From Vulcanisaeta distributa (GTDB lineage Archaea > Thermoproteota > Thermoprotei > Thermoproteales > Thermocladiaceae), in the NCBI GenBank assembly GCA_002506645.1, contig DAXY01000119.1, positions 4,638-9,754 of the forward strand: a stretch of 5,117 nucleotides of DNA. Direction: 5' to 3'. Positions 1-4,229 of this stretch are shown one piece after another. Made by a program: the position numbers and the translations under genes. The notes below the pieces were generated by a model. It saw only the letters and a program-made list of their open reading frames with translations, made no database searches and was not told the origin of the DNA. Position 1 is the first letter of the stretch. Every line of letters begins with the position of its first letter.

Positions 1-26
1 CGGTACGTGGTTACGGAGGGGGTATG

Positions 27-35
27 TTTTTTAAG
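27..35 (+). promoter_or_regulatory. TATA-like box of rps26e
   Basis: The T-rich run TTTTTTAAG is centred about 29 bases before the ATG at 60. In archaea the TATA box lies roughly 25-30 bases upstream of the transcription start, so the transcript would begin at or next to that ATG and be leaderless. No Shine-Dalgarno sequence precedes position 60, which fits. The assignment is inferred from position and composition. Confidence 0.55.
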
Positions 36-59
36 TGGCTTGTTATTTGGCGCCAAGAT

Positions 60-461
60 ATGCCGAAGAAGAGGAAGAATAGGGGACGCCATAAGGGCGA
101 TAAGGGTAAGGAACCGATGGTCTATTGCGATAACTGCGGTAAGTTGGTGCCCAGGTCCAAGGCCGTCAGGGTAACCGTGCCCTACTCGCCGGTTCCAGCC
201 GATCTGGCCAGGGAGCTTGAGAAGCAGGGCGCAATCGTGCCTAGGTACTACGTAACCAAGACCTACTGCATAAACTGCGCCATATACCTCGGCATACTGA
301 AGGTTAGGGCTGAGGATGAGAGGAAGAAGAGGGTCTCGCTAATGAAGGCCCCTGTGCGTAGGGAAGCCATAACAGCACCACCCGCGGCGAAGCCAACTCA
401 GGCGCAGGCGCCCACCACACAGCCGCCACAGAATACCCAGGGGGCTTCTGCGAAGCCCTGA
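60..461 (+). CDS. rps26e: Small ribosomal subunit protein S26e (eS26)
   Basis: Structural protein of the archaeal 30S subunit; in eukaryotes S26 lies near the mRNA exit channel. The 133-residue product opens with the basic family signature MPKKRKNRGR. It carries two zinc-binding pairs, Cys23-x-x-Cys26 (in VYCDNCGKLVPRSKA) and Cys70-x-x-Cys73 (in YCINCAIYLG). Residues 102-133 form a low-complexity Ala/Pro/Gln/Thr tail, as variable tails do in this family. Start choice: an in-frame ATG at 24 would add 12 hydrophobic residues (MFFKWLVIWRQD), which do not fit the family. That ATG sits one base behind a G-rich run, and the region overlaps the probable TATA box. The ATG at 60 gives the canonical N-terminus and a leaderless transcript. 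The gene appears monocistronic, since the next gene has its own TATA box. Confidence 0.95.
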   Translation: MPKKRKNRGRHKGDKGKEPMVYCDNCGKLVPRSKAVRVTVPYSPVPADLARELEKQGAIVPRYYVTKTYCINCAIYLGILKVRAEDERKKRVSLMKAPVRREAITAPPAAKPTQAQAPTTQPPQNTQGASAKP

Positions 462-483
462 GCCCTTAAATACGGTAGTAACT

Positions 484-491
484 CTTATAAG
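484..491 (+). promoter_or_regulatory. TATA box of the FHA-protein gene
   Basis: The palindromic box CTTATAAG is centred about 28 bases before the ATG at 516 and predicts a leaderless transcript. A second AT-rich stretch, TTAAATA at 466-472, lies further upstream and is less well placed. Confidence 0.6.
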
Positions 492-515
492 TATTCGAAT
501 CTAGTTTATTGAGTA

Positions 516-920
516 ATGAACCGCAATGAGGAGGAGACTAGGAGGGTTGAGTTGCCCAATACCGAGACTGTTAAGAGGGGCCCGAGCAGGCTCGAGTTAG
601 TATTTATTGAAAGCCCCAGGGACTTCATGAAGGACTTCAGGGTGGTTTTTGACCTATCAATAATTAGGGAGATAACTCTGGGTAGGAGTCCCGAGAACAT
701 GGTCATAATACCTGACCCAACAGTCTCGAGGAAGCACGCGGTAGTAACGATGGTCGGTAATGAACTATTGATAAGGGATTTAAACAGTACGAATGGCACC
801 TACGTACTTGATGGTGGAGCGTTCAGGAGAATAAGTGAGTATAGGTTCAGCGGCGATGCCGTAGTAAGGCTCGGCTACTACACGGTCATTAAGCTATCGC
901 TCATTGCCGAGCCCAGCTAA
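516..920 (+). CDS. FHA-domain phosphopeptide-binding protein
   Basis: Small soluble protein of 134 residues, made of one forkhead-associated domain (about residues 28-128) after a hydrophilic N-terminal tail. FHA domains bind phosphothreonine peptides. The conserved loop residues are all visible: Gly56-Arg57 in ITLGRSPENMVI, Ser71-Arg-Lys-His74 in TVSRKHAVV, and Asn90-Ser-Thr-Asn93-Gly94 in LNSTNGTYV. The phosphate-contacting Arg and Ser are therefore intact. The tail carries threonines at 8, 16 and 18 in Glu/Arg-rich surroundings. In bacterial GarA/OdhI such a tail is the kinase substrate, but no exact ETTS motif is present here. The gene converges on a Ser/Thr kinase gene and the stop codons overlap, so a kinase-reader pair is a reasonable inference. 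No membrane segment or second domain was seen. Confidence 0.92.
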   Translation: MNRNEEETRRVELPNTETVKRGPSRLELVFIESPRDFMKDFRVVFDLSIIREITLGRSPENMVIIPDPTVSRKHAVVTMVGNELLIRDLNSTNGTYVLDGGAFRRISEYRFSGDAVVRLGYYTVIKLSLIAEPS

Positions 921-2569
921 GTGGCTTGGGTTTTCATGAACTTACTAAGCACGGCCAATACCTCATTAGTACTTGACGGTCTCAGTGATGGGTTTAGCTC
1001 AAGGCCCCTCATTATTAATGATGCCACCTCAGGCGGTACGTCGGGTCTGAAATTAGTTATTAACGGCACAATGACTTGCCCGCTACTCAGCCTGTGAAGG
1101 TGTGGGTTCACCCCAGTGAGCATTTCATAGAATATACACGATAGTGAGTAGATGTCGGACCTAACGTCGGCAACGCCCTTACTGACCTCGGGCGCTGCGT
1201 AGGCTATCGAGAATTGGGACACGTACGACTTACCACCAACCATTATCTTGGCCGCGCCCAAGTCGCCAATCTTCACAATGGTCCTCCCCTTATCCTTAAA
1301 TAGTATGTTCTCTGGCTTGAGGTCCAGGTGCACGATATTGGCCCTATGAAGTTCGGACAGCGCCAGCGTTATTAAGTACGCAAGCCTAAGGAACTCACCG
1401 AGTTCCAGAGGACCCCTCTCCCTCATTAAGTCCCTCAGTGATCCTCCCTCCATGAACTCCATGACCACGTAAGGAGGCTCGCTGAGGTAGTCCTCGACAG
1501 ATCTATACGGGAGCTTCTCATCAGGCGGTATGTGGACCTCAAACACCCTAACTATGTACGGGCTCTCAACCAGTAGGTACTCACTCATCTCCTTCTTGAA
1601 TGAGGAAAGTACCCTCGGGTCATTAGCCAGTGGGTTACCCCTAGAGTCCCTGTCCTTAAGGACCTTAATGGCGTAAACCCTACCCCACTCATCCCTACCC
1701 CTAAGCACGTAACTGAAGCCGCCAGTGGCGATAATACCATCGATGAGGTATTTACCGCCCAACCAAGCGCCTAGCCACGATATTGGCGGCCTCAACCCCC
1801 TAACGAACCTAAGCCTAGTGGGCCTTAGGTACATTATCATGAAGACTAGGGTTAAGGCGGTAACACCCAACCAATAAACCCTAACCACGGGGTAAATGCC
1901 GTAAACCAGCGTCGGTGCAAGCACGGCGGCCGAGATGTACCCAGGGAACCTCCTCATCATCGGTATTGAGGATACTATGGGCGGTAACAGGGCCATGTAG
2001 GCATAGGGCTTGTTAAGTACGAGGAGTAGCACCGCGGCAGGTACGATTAGGGATGCGCCTAGGTAGGCCACGGCCTCGTCGAATGCATCCTCTGGGAAGT
2101 CAATCCTATACATCAGTATCGAGTTCCTAATTGTAATCATTAATGCGGATGCGAATATCAATAGTGAATTAACCAGGAGGTAAAACGTGGGTGGTGCGGG
2201 GTTGATGTAGCCCCAGTAGAACAGGTACAGTAGGTAAATAAGCATTAACGCAATCACGGCCCTAATATCGGCGACCCTGAGCGATAGGACGAGTACGATG
2301 ATCCCGAGAAACACGGCCAATGCATCGTAGACGTAGGCACTACTTATGATGAATACCACCGATAACGCCAGGACGACCTCGGAAATAAGTGGTATTAGGA
2401 ACCAATTATTCCTAAGTGGGTACTTCCTAAACAATTCATAAAATAGGACAAAGAGGGCAATAACCACGAGAATCCTCACGGCATTAACACCCACTAGGAA
2501 TAACAGGCTCACAAACAACACAATCCCAGGCAGTGCCTTAACCACCTTATTAACGTCGGTGATCAACAC
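917..2569 (-). CDS. Membrane-anchored Hanks-type Ser/Thr protein kinase
   Basis: A 550-residue protein. Residues 1-250 form about ten hydrophobic helices; residues 273-545 form a eukaryotic-like protein kinase domain that should face the cytosol. Kinase motifs in order: Gly-rich loop ATGGFSYVLRG (281-291), ATP-anchoring Lys302 in YAIKVL, likely helix-C Glu327, catalytic loop HLDLKPEN (414-421; Asp416, Lys418, Asn421), metal-binding DLG (436-438), APE (459-461), Asp472 in SDIYSL, and Arg530 near the end. The main catalytic residues are present, so it should be active. The usual HRD is HLD and DFG is DLG. Arg/Lys-rich loops at about 45-55, 97-103, 148-155, 205-207 and 249-260 support an N-in/C-in topology of five helical hairpins. 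The start is GTG at 2569; the ATG ending at 2571 is out of frame and soon hits a stop. The GTG fits the TATA box distance. The function of the membrane part and the substrates cannot be read from the sequence. Confidence 0.93.
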   Translation of the reverse strand: MLITDVNKVVKALPGIVLFVSLLFLVGVNAVRILVVIALFVLFYELFRKYPLRNNWFLIPLISEVVLALSVVFIISSAYVYDALAVFLGIIVLVLSLRVADIRAVIALMLIYLLYLFYWGYINPAPPTFYLLVNSLLIFASALMITIRNSILMYRIDFPEDAFDEAVAYLGASLIVPAAVLLLVLNKPYAYMALLPPIVSSIPMMRRFPGYISAAVLAPTLVYGIYPVVRVYWLGVTALTLVFMIMYLRPTRLRFVRGLRPPISWLGAWLGGKYLIDGIIATGGFSYVLRGRDEWGRVYAIKVLKDRDSRGNPLANDPRVLSSFKKEMSEYLLVESPYIVRVFEVHIPPDEKLPYRSVEDYLSEPPYVVMEFMEGGSLRDLMRERGPLELGEFLRLAYLITLALSELHRANIVHLDLKPENILFKDKGRTIVKIGDLGAAKIMVGGKSYVSQFSIAYAAPEVSKGVADVRSDIYSLSCIFYEMLTGVNPHLHRLSSGQVIVPLITNFRPDVPPEVASLIMRGLELNPSLRPSSTNEVLAVLSKFMKTQAT

Positions 2570-2595
2570 ATCAACCGGCCACCTAAACCCCGCAA

Positions 2596-2601
2596 TTTAA
2601 A
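2596..2601 (-). promoter_or_regulatory. TATA box of the kinase gene
   Basis: TTTAAA on the minus strand, centred about 29 bases before the GTG at 2569. This supports that GTG as the start of a leaderless transcript. One ATGCATGG copy (2609-2616) lies just upstream of the box. Confidence 0.55.
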
Positions 2602-2608
2602 CCTATTC

Positions 2609-2616
2609 ATGCATGG
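2609..2616. repeat. ATGCATGG copy 1
   Basis: First of three identical 8-mers in the kinase/acylphosphatase spacer. It lies just upstream of the kinase TATA box, where an archaeal regulator or the BRE region would be contacted. A role as operator is only a guess. Confidence 0.3.
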
Positions 2617-2634
2617 GGATGAAGAGTCCAAGCA

Positions 2635-2642
2635 ATGCATGG
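2635..2642. repeat. ATGCATGG copy 2
   Basis: Second identical 8-mer, 26 bases from the first. That is close to two and a half helical turns, so it is not strictly on the same DNA face. Confidence 0.3.
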
Positions 2643-2702
2643 GCGAGCGTGGGCTAAGCAGGGTAAAGTGGCCCTAGTTATTAACAGGGGTGGTTCGGAG
2701 GA

Positions 2703-2708
2703 TTTAAA
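2703..2708 (+). promoter_or_regulatory. Orphan TATA-like box within the spacer
   Basis: TTTAAA in the context GGATTTAAACGG on the plus strand. It predicts transcription starting near 2730, about 125 bases before the acylphosphatase gene. It could serve the small ORF at 2729, a non-coding RNA, or an alternative acylphosphatase transcript with a leader. It could also be chance in an AT-rich spacer. Confidence 0.35.
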
Positions 2709-2722
2709 CGGAATATTGAAGC

Positions 2723-2732
2723 CCATGCATGG
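2723..2732. repeat. ATGCATGG copy 3 within palindrome CCATGCATGG
   Basis: The third 8-mer copy extends to a perfect 10-base palindrome. It lies about 20 bases downstream of the TATA-like box at 2703, at the expected transcription start, where a bound repressor would block initiation. The regulatory role is inferred. Confidence 0.3.
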
Positions 2733-2830
2733 CACGTTTAGTGGAATGCCGCGATTCCCAGCCCTTCATCATGCCTACCGTGTACTTGGGGTTTTACCGC
2801 CATTACCTGTGGTGCGGCGACATGCTTTAA
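2729..2830 (+). CDS. Candidate small ORF, 33 residues, unknown function
   Basis: An ATG-to-TAA frame encoding a 33-residue peptide that begins MARLVECRDSQPF, is rich in aromatics in its second half (several Tyr, Phe, Trp) and has Cys at residues 7 and 29. The TATA-like box at 2703-2708 is centred about 23-24 bases before this ATG. That is a few bases shorter than the 26-30 seen for the other genes here, so the fit is imperfect. An in-frame stop four codons upstream makes this ATG the earliest start. The stop codon lies inside the acylphosphatase TATA box. No family is recognised. A frame this short can easily be chance, so this is a hypothesis. Confidence 0.25.
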   Translation: MARLVECRDSQPFIMPTVYLGFYRHYLWCGDML

Positions 2831-2832
2831 AG
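2825..2832 (+). promoter_or_regulatory. TATA box of the acylphosphatase gene
   Basis: The palindromic CTTTAAAG is centred 27-28 bases before the ATG at 2856. This spacing supports 2856 over the in-frame ATG at 2835, which would lie only a few bases after the box. Confidence 0.6.
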
Positions 2833-2855
2833 CAATGGGCATCCTTGGGCTGTGT

Positions 2856-3131
2856 ATGAGGAGGGTTCACATACTCATTAAAGGCTTGGTTCAGGGGGTT
2901 GGGTTTAGGGCCTTCGTGAGGAGGCATGCGAAGAGACTTGGTGTTTTTGGTTACGTGCGTAACCTACCCGATGGTTTCACGGTCGAGGTTGTGGCCGAGG
3001 GCCCTGATGAGGCGATTGAGCAATTAATCGACATTGTTCGTAGGGGCCCGCCTGGTGCCGTGGTTGAGGATGTCGATGTTGAGTATGAGGAGCCGAGGAA
3101 TGAGTTCACGGACTTCGAGATACGTTATTAA
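2856..3131 (+). CDS. acyP: Acylphosphatase
   Basis: Hydrolyses the carboxyl-phosphate bond of acyl phosphates (for example acetyl phosphate, carbamoyl phosphate or 1,3-bisphosphoglycerate) in the cytosol (EC 3.6.1.7). The 91-residue length is typical of the family. The phosphate-binding loop KGLVQGVGFR (9-18) ends in the conserved catalytic Arg18. The second signature, GYVRNLPDG (32-40), contains the catalytic Asn36. The single ferredoxin-like alpha/beta domain is complete and ends DFEIRY. An ATG at 2835 would add seven residues (MGILGLC); it is rejected because the family begins with the basic strand MRRVHILIKG and because of the TATA spacing. The last 26 bases overlap the end of the Nudix gene on the opposite strand. 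Confidence 0.95.
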   Translation: MRRVHILIKGLVQGVGFRAFVRRHAKRLGVFGYVRNLPDGFTVEVVAEGPDEAIEQLIDIVRRGPPGAVVEDVDVEYEEPRNEFTDFEIRY

Positions 3132-3588
3132 CGTATTTAATTAAGCCGCCACCACATGGCCTGGGCCCCGACTCGATTAAATCCATTATCAATTGCCTGG
3201 CCGTATCCGTCAAGTCGAGGTTCTGGGCATCCTCCAAGTCAATAAATGCCAACTCTAGGGCATCGCTTGACGCCCTGGGCTCACCGCCAATGGGCTCCAC
3301 TAAGTAATCGAGCAATAGGAAGTGGTACCTAACCCTACCAACGCTGTCCCTCTCCACGTATTGGTAAATGCCGAAGAGACCCAGTACCCTGCCCATGATC
3401 CCCGTCTCCTCCCAAAGCTCCCTCAGCGCTGCCTTATCCGGTTCCTCGCCTGGCTCAACCATACCGCCTGGTATTGACCACTTACCCCTGTTGGGTTCCG
3501 CACCCCTCCTTATTAGTAATATTTTTCCATCCTTAATCACTATTGAGCCAACGCCAACCAGTGGGTATCGTGGGTATTCCCTACCCAC
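3106..3588 (-). CDS. Nudix hydrolase (ADP-ribose pyrophosphatase/MutT-like)
   Basis: A 160-residue cytosolic enzyme expected to cleave nucleoside diphosphates linked to another moiety (X). The complete Nudix box Gx5Ex7REUxEExGU lies at residues 42-64: Gly42, Glu48, then RELWEETGI, with metal-binding Glu60 and Glu61. The N-terminal strand PLVGVGSIVIKDGKILLIRRG and the element GKWSIPGG before the box are typical of archaeal ADP-ribose pyrophosphatase-like members. The substrate cannot be fixed from sequence; ADP-ribose or another NDP-sugar is the family-based guess. The start is GTG at 3588, about 26 bases from a TATA-like box. The C-terminal tail after about residue 143 (GGGLIKYVNNVSRSP) runs past the usual last helix and partly overlaps the convergent acylphosphatase gene. 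Confidence 0.92.
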   Translation of the reverse strand: MGREYPRYPLVGVGSIVIKDGKILLIRRGAEPNRGKWSIPGGMVEPGEEPDKAALRELWEETGIMGRVLGLFGIYQYVERDSVGRVRYHFLLLDYLVEPIGGEPRASSDALELAFIDLEDAQNLDLTDTARQLIMDLIESGPRPCGGGLIKYVNNVSRSP

Positions 3589-3609
3589 TTGATGATTTTA
3601 TGCATCGGG

Positions 3610-3618
3610 CTAATTAAG
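3610..3618 (-). promoter_or_regulatory. TATA-like box of the Nudix gene
   Basis: CTTAATTAG on the minus strand is centred about 26 bases from the GTG at 3588. An ATGCAT lies at 3600-3605, between the box and the start. Confidence 0.45.
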
Positions 3619-3630
3619 TGTTAAGGTAGG

Positions 3631-3638
3631 CTTAAAAG
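3631..3638 (+). promoter_or_regulatory. TATA box of the orphan/MoaD-like operon
   Basis: CTTAAAAG is centred 26-27 bases before the ATG at 3661, giving a leaderless first gene. It lies back to back with the Nudix promoter; the two boxes are about 20 bases apart centre to centre. Confidence 0.55.
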
Positions 3639-3660
3639 GGGGCTGGCGCGTTCATGATCG

Positions 3661-3900
3661 ATGGAGTGCAATAATGATAGGGTTAGGGCAGTTGTTGAGG
3701 GCCTATCCGATAGGGAGCCCATTGAGGCTTACCAAACGCTCCTTGAGGAGAACTGCTTTGGTAGGGGCTTGATATATGACGTTGGTGGTAAGTATATCGT
3801 GTACCTAAAGGATGAGGAGAATGCCTGCATCGAGGAGACGAACTCTATAGACCGCGCTAGGGAGTTGGCGAGGGCCTTCGTGGATTCGGTATGTTCCTGA
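3661..3900 (+). CDS. Unknown 79-residue protein with four cysteines
   Basis: I do not recognise this family. The protein is soluble and acidic, begins MECNNDRVRAVVEG and ends ARAFVDSVCS. Cysteines fall at 3, 32, 56 and 78, with no CxxC pair. A plausible secondary structure is a helix (6-14), a helix (20-31), two strands around 36-50 (GLIYDVGGKYIVYLK), and a C-terminal helix (63-77). No signal peptide or membrane segment is seen. The coding status is supported by a well-placed TATA box, an ATG in the leaderless position, codon use like its neighbours (AGG arginines, GAG glutamates), and the close overlap with the MoaD-like gene. That context suggests a partner in sulfur-carrier or cofactor biology, but this is inference from position only. 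Confidence 0.75.
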   Translation: MECNNDRVRAVVEGLSDREPIEAYQTLLEENCFGRGLIYDVGGKYIVYLKDEENACIEETNSIDRARELARAFVDSVCS

Positions 3901-4184
3901 GGACCATGAGGGTGAGGGTTACATTATCGGCGCAATTGCATGAGCTTGCCAATGCCATAAACCTATCGGTACAATTGCCATGTGGAAGTACCGTGAGGGA
4001 CCTAATAATGAGACTTGGTGAGGTGAACCCAGAAATTCCGAAGGTGCTCCTCAGGGATGGCGAGCTCAATGAGAATTACGTAGTGATCGTTAATGGCAGG
4101 GACATACAGTGGTTGAGGGGCTTATCCACGGTACTCAATGATGGTGATGAGGTATTGATCGCGCCCAGGGCATTCATATCGTAA
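3891..4184 (+). CDS. MoaD/ThiS-like beta-grasp protein lacking C-terminal Gly-Gly
   Basis: A ubiquitin-like fold protein of the MoaD/ThiS kind. These normally carry sulfur as a C-terminal thiocarboxylate for molybdopterin or thiamin synthesis, or act as archaeal SAMP modifiers. Family features: opening strand MRVRVTLSAQLHELA, then VQLPCGSTVRDLIMRLGEVNPEIP, the strand YVVIVNGRDIQWLRGL, and LNDGDEVLIAPRA near the end. The chain ends APRAFIS and has no Gly-Gly, so it cannot be adenylated by a MoeB/E1 enzyme in the usual way. The ATG at 3891 (97 residues) overlaps the upstream gene by 10 bases. An in-frame ATG at 3906 (92 residues) matches the usual family N-terminus better and follows a weak GAGG at 3899-3902. 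I keep the longer frame but consider 3906 at least as likely. It is probably cotranscribed and translationally coupled with the gene before it. Confidence 0.8.
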   Translation: MFLRTMRVRVTLSAQLHELANAINLSVQLPCGSTVRDLIMRLGEVNPEIPKVLLRDGELNENYVVIVNGRDIQWLRGLSTVLNDGDEVLIAPRAFIS

Positions 4185-4198
4185 AACTTAATAGTCCC

Positions 4199-4217
4199 TT
4201 CATGCATTAATTAATTC
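4199..4217 (+). promoter_or_regulatory. AT-rich probable promoter of the CoA-transferase operon
   Basis: An AT-rich stretch with ATGCAT at 4202-4207 followed by TTAATTAATT lies 13-31 bases before the ATG at 4230. The exact TATA core is ambiguous. A core at 4201-4210 fits a leaderless start at 4230; one at 4208-4216 would place the transcription start between 4230 and the in-frame ATG at 4248. Confidence 0.4.
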
Positions 4218-4229
4218 CAGCGACCACGC

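Larger units (their letters stand above)
2602..2824. other. Divergent intergenic spacer with three ATGCATGG copies
   Basis: Between the kinase and acylphosphatase promoters lie about 220 bases with no recognisable protein family, tRNA or box C/D RNA. Visible contents are three exact ATGCATGG copies (2609-2616, 2635-2642, 2725-2732), an internal TATA-like box at 2703-2708, a weak stem of GGGCTA with TGGCCC near 2652-2675, and a candidate small ORF starting at 2729. An open frame running from 2635 to 2859 also exists. It shows no family resemblance and runs over the acylphosphatase start in another frame, so it is not called as a gene. Confidence 0.5.

Noticed and set aside
2..34. Possible C-terminal end of an upstream gene on the plus strand (ending in TAA at 32-34)
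   Set aside because: Only ten codons are visible, with no recognisable family ending, so the call cannot be supported.
24..59. N-terminal extension of rps26e from the ATG at 24
   Set aside because: The extra 12 residues are hydrophobic and foreign to the S26e family, the G-rich run is only one base from this ATG, and the stretch overlaps the probable TATA box.
462..515. Terminator between rps26e and the FHA gene
   Set aside because: No hairpin and no convincing oligo-T run; the AT-rich bases are better explained as promoter elements.
506..799. 97-codon open frame opposite the FHA gene
   Set aside because: Antisense shadow of a clear FHA domain; no family features and no promoter.
2747..2822. 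Possible H/ACA-type RNA: TGCCGC (2747-2752) can pair with GCGGCG (2814-2819), followed directly by ACA
   Set aside because: The spacing of about 73 bases and the ACA position are suggestive, but I could not build a convincing upper stem or guide pocket, and CCGC/GCGG pairing at 2798-2817 competes. A covariance search would decide it.
2635..2859. 74-codon open frame on the plus strand in the intergenic spacer
   Set aside because: No family resemblance, no well-placed promoter for position 2635, and it passes through the acylphosphatase TATA box and start in another frame. The shorter frame at 2729 is better supported.
3368..3592. 74-codon open frame opposite the Nudix gene
   Set aside because: Antisense shadow of the Nudix box region; low-complexity Ser/Pro composition.
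3857..4069. 70-codon open frame opposite the MoaD-like gene
   Set aside because: Antisense shadow with no promoter or recognisable features.
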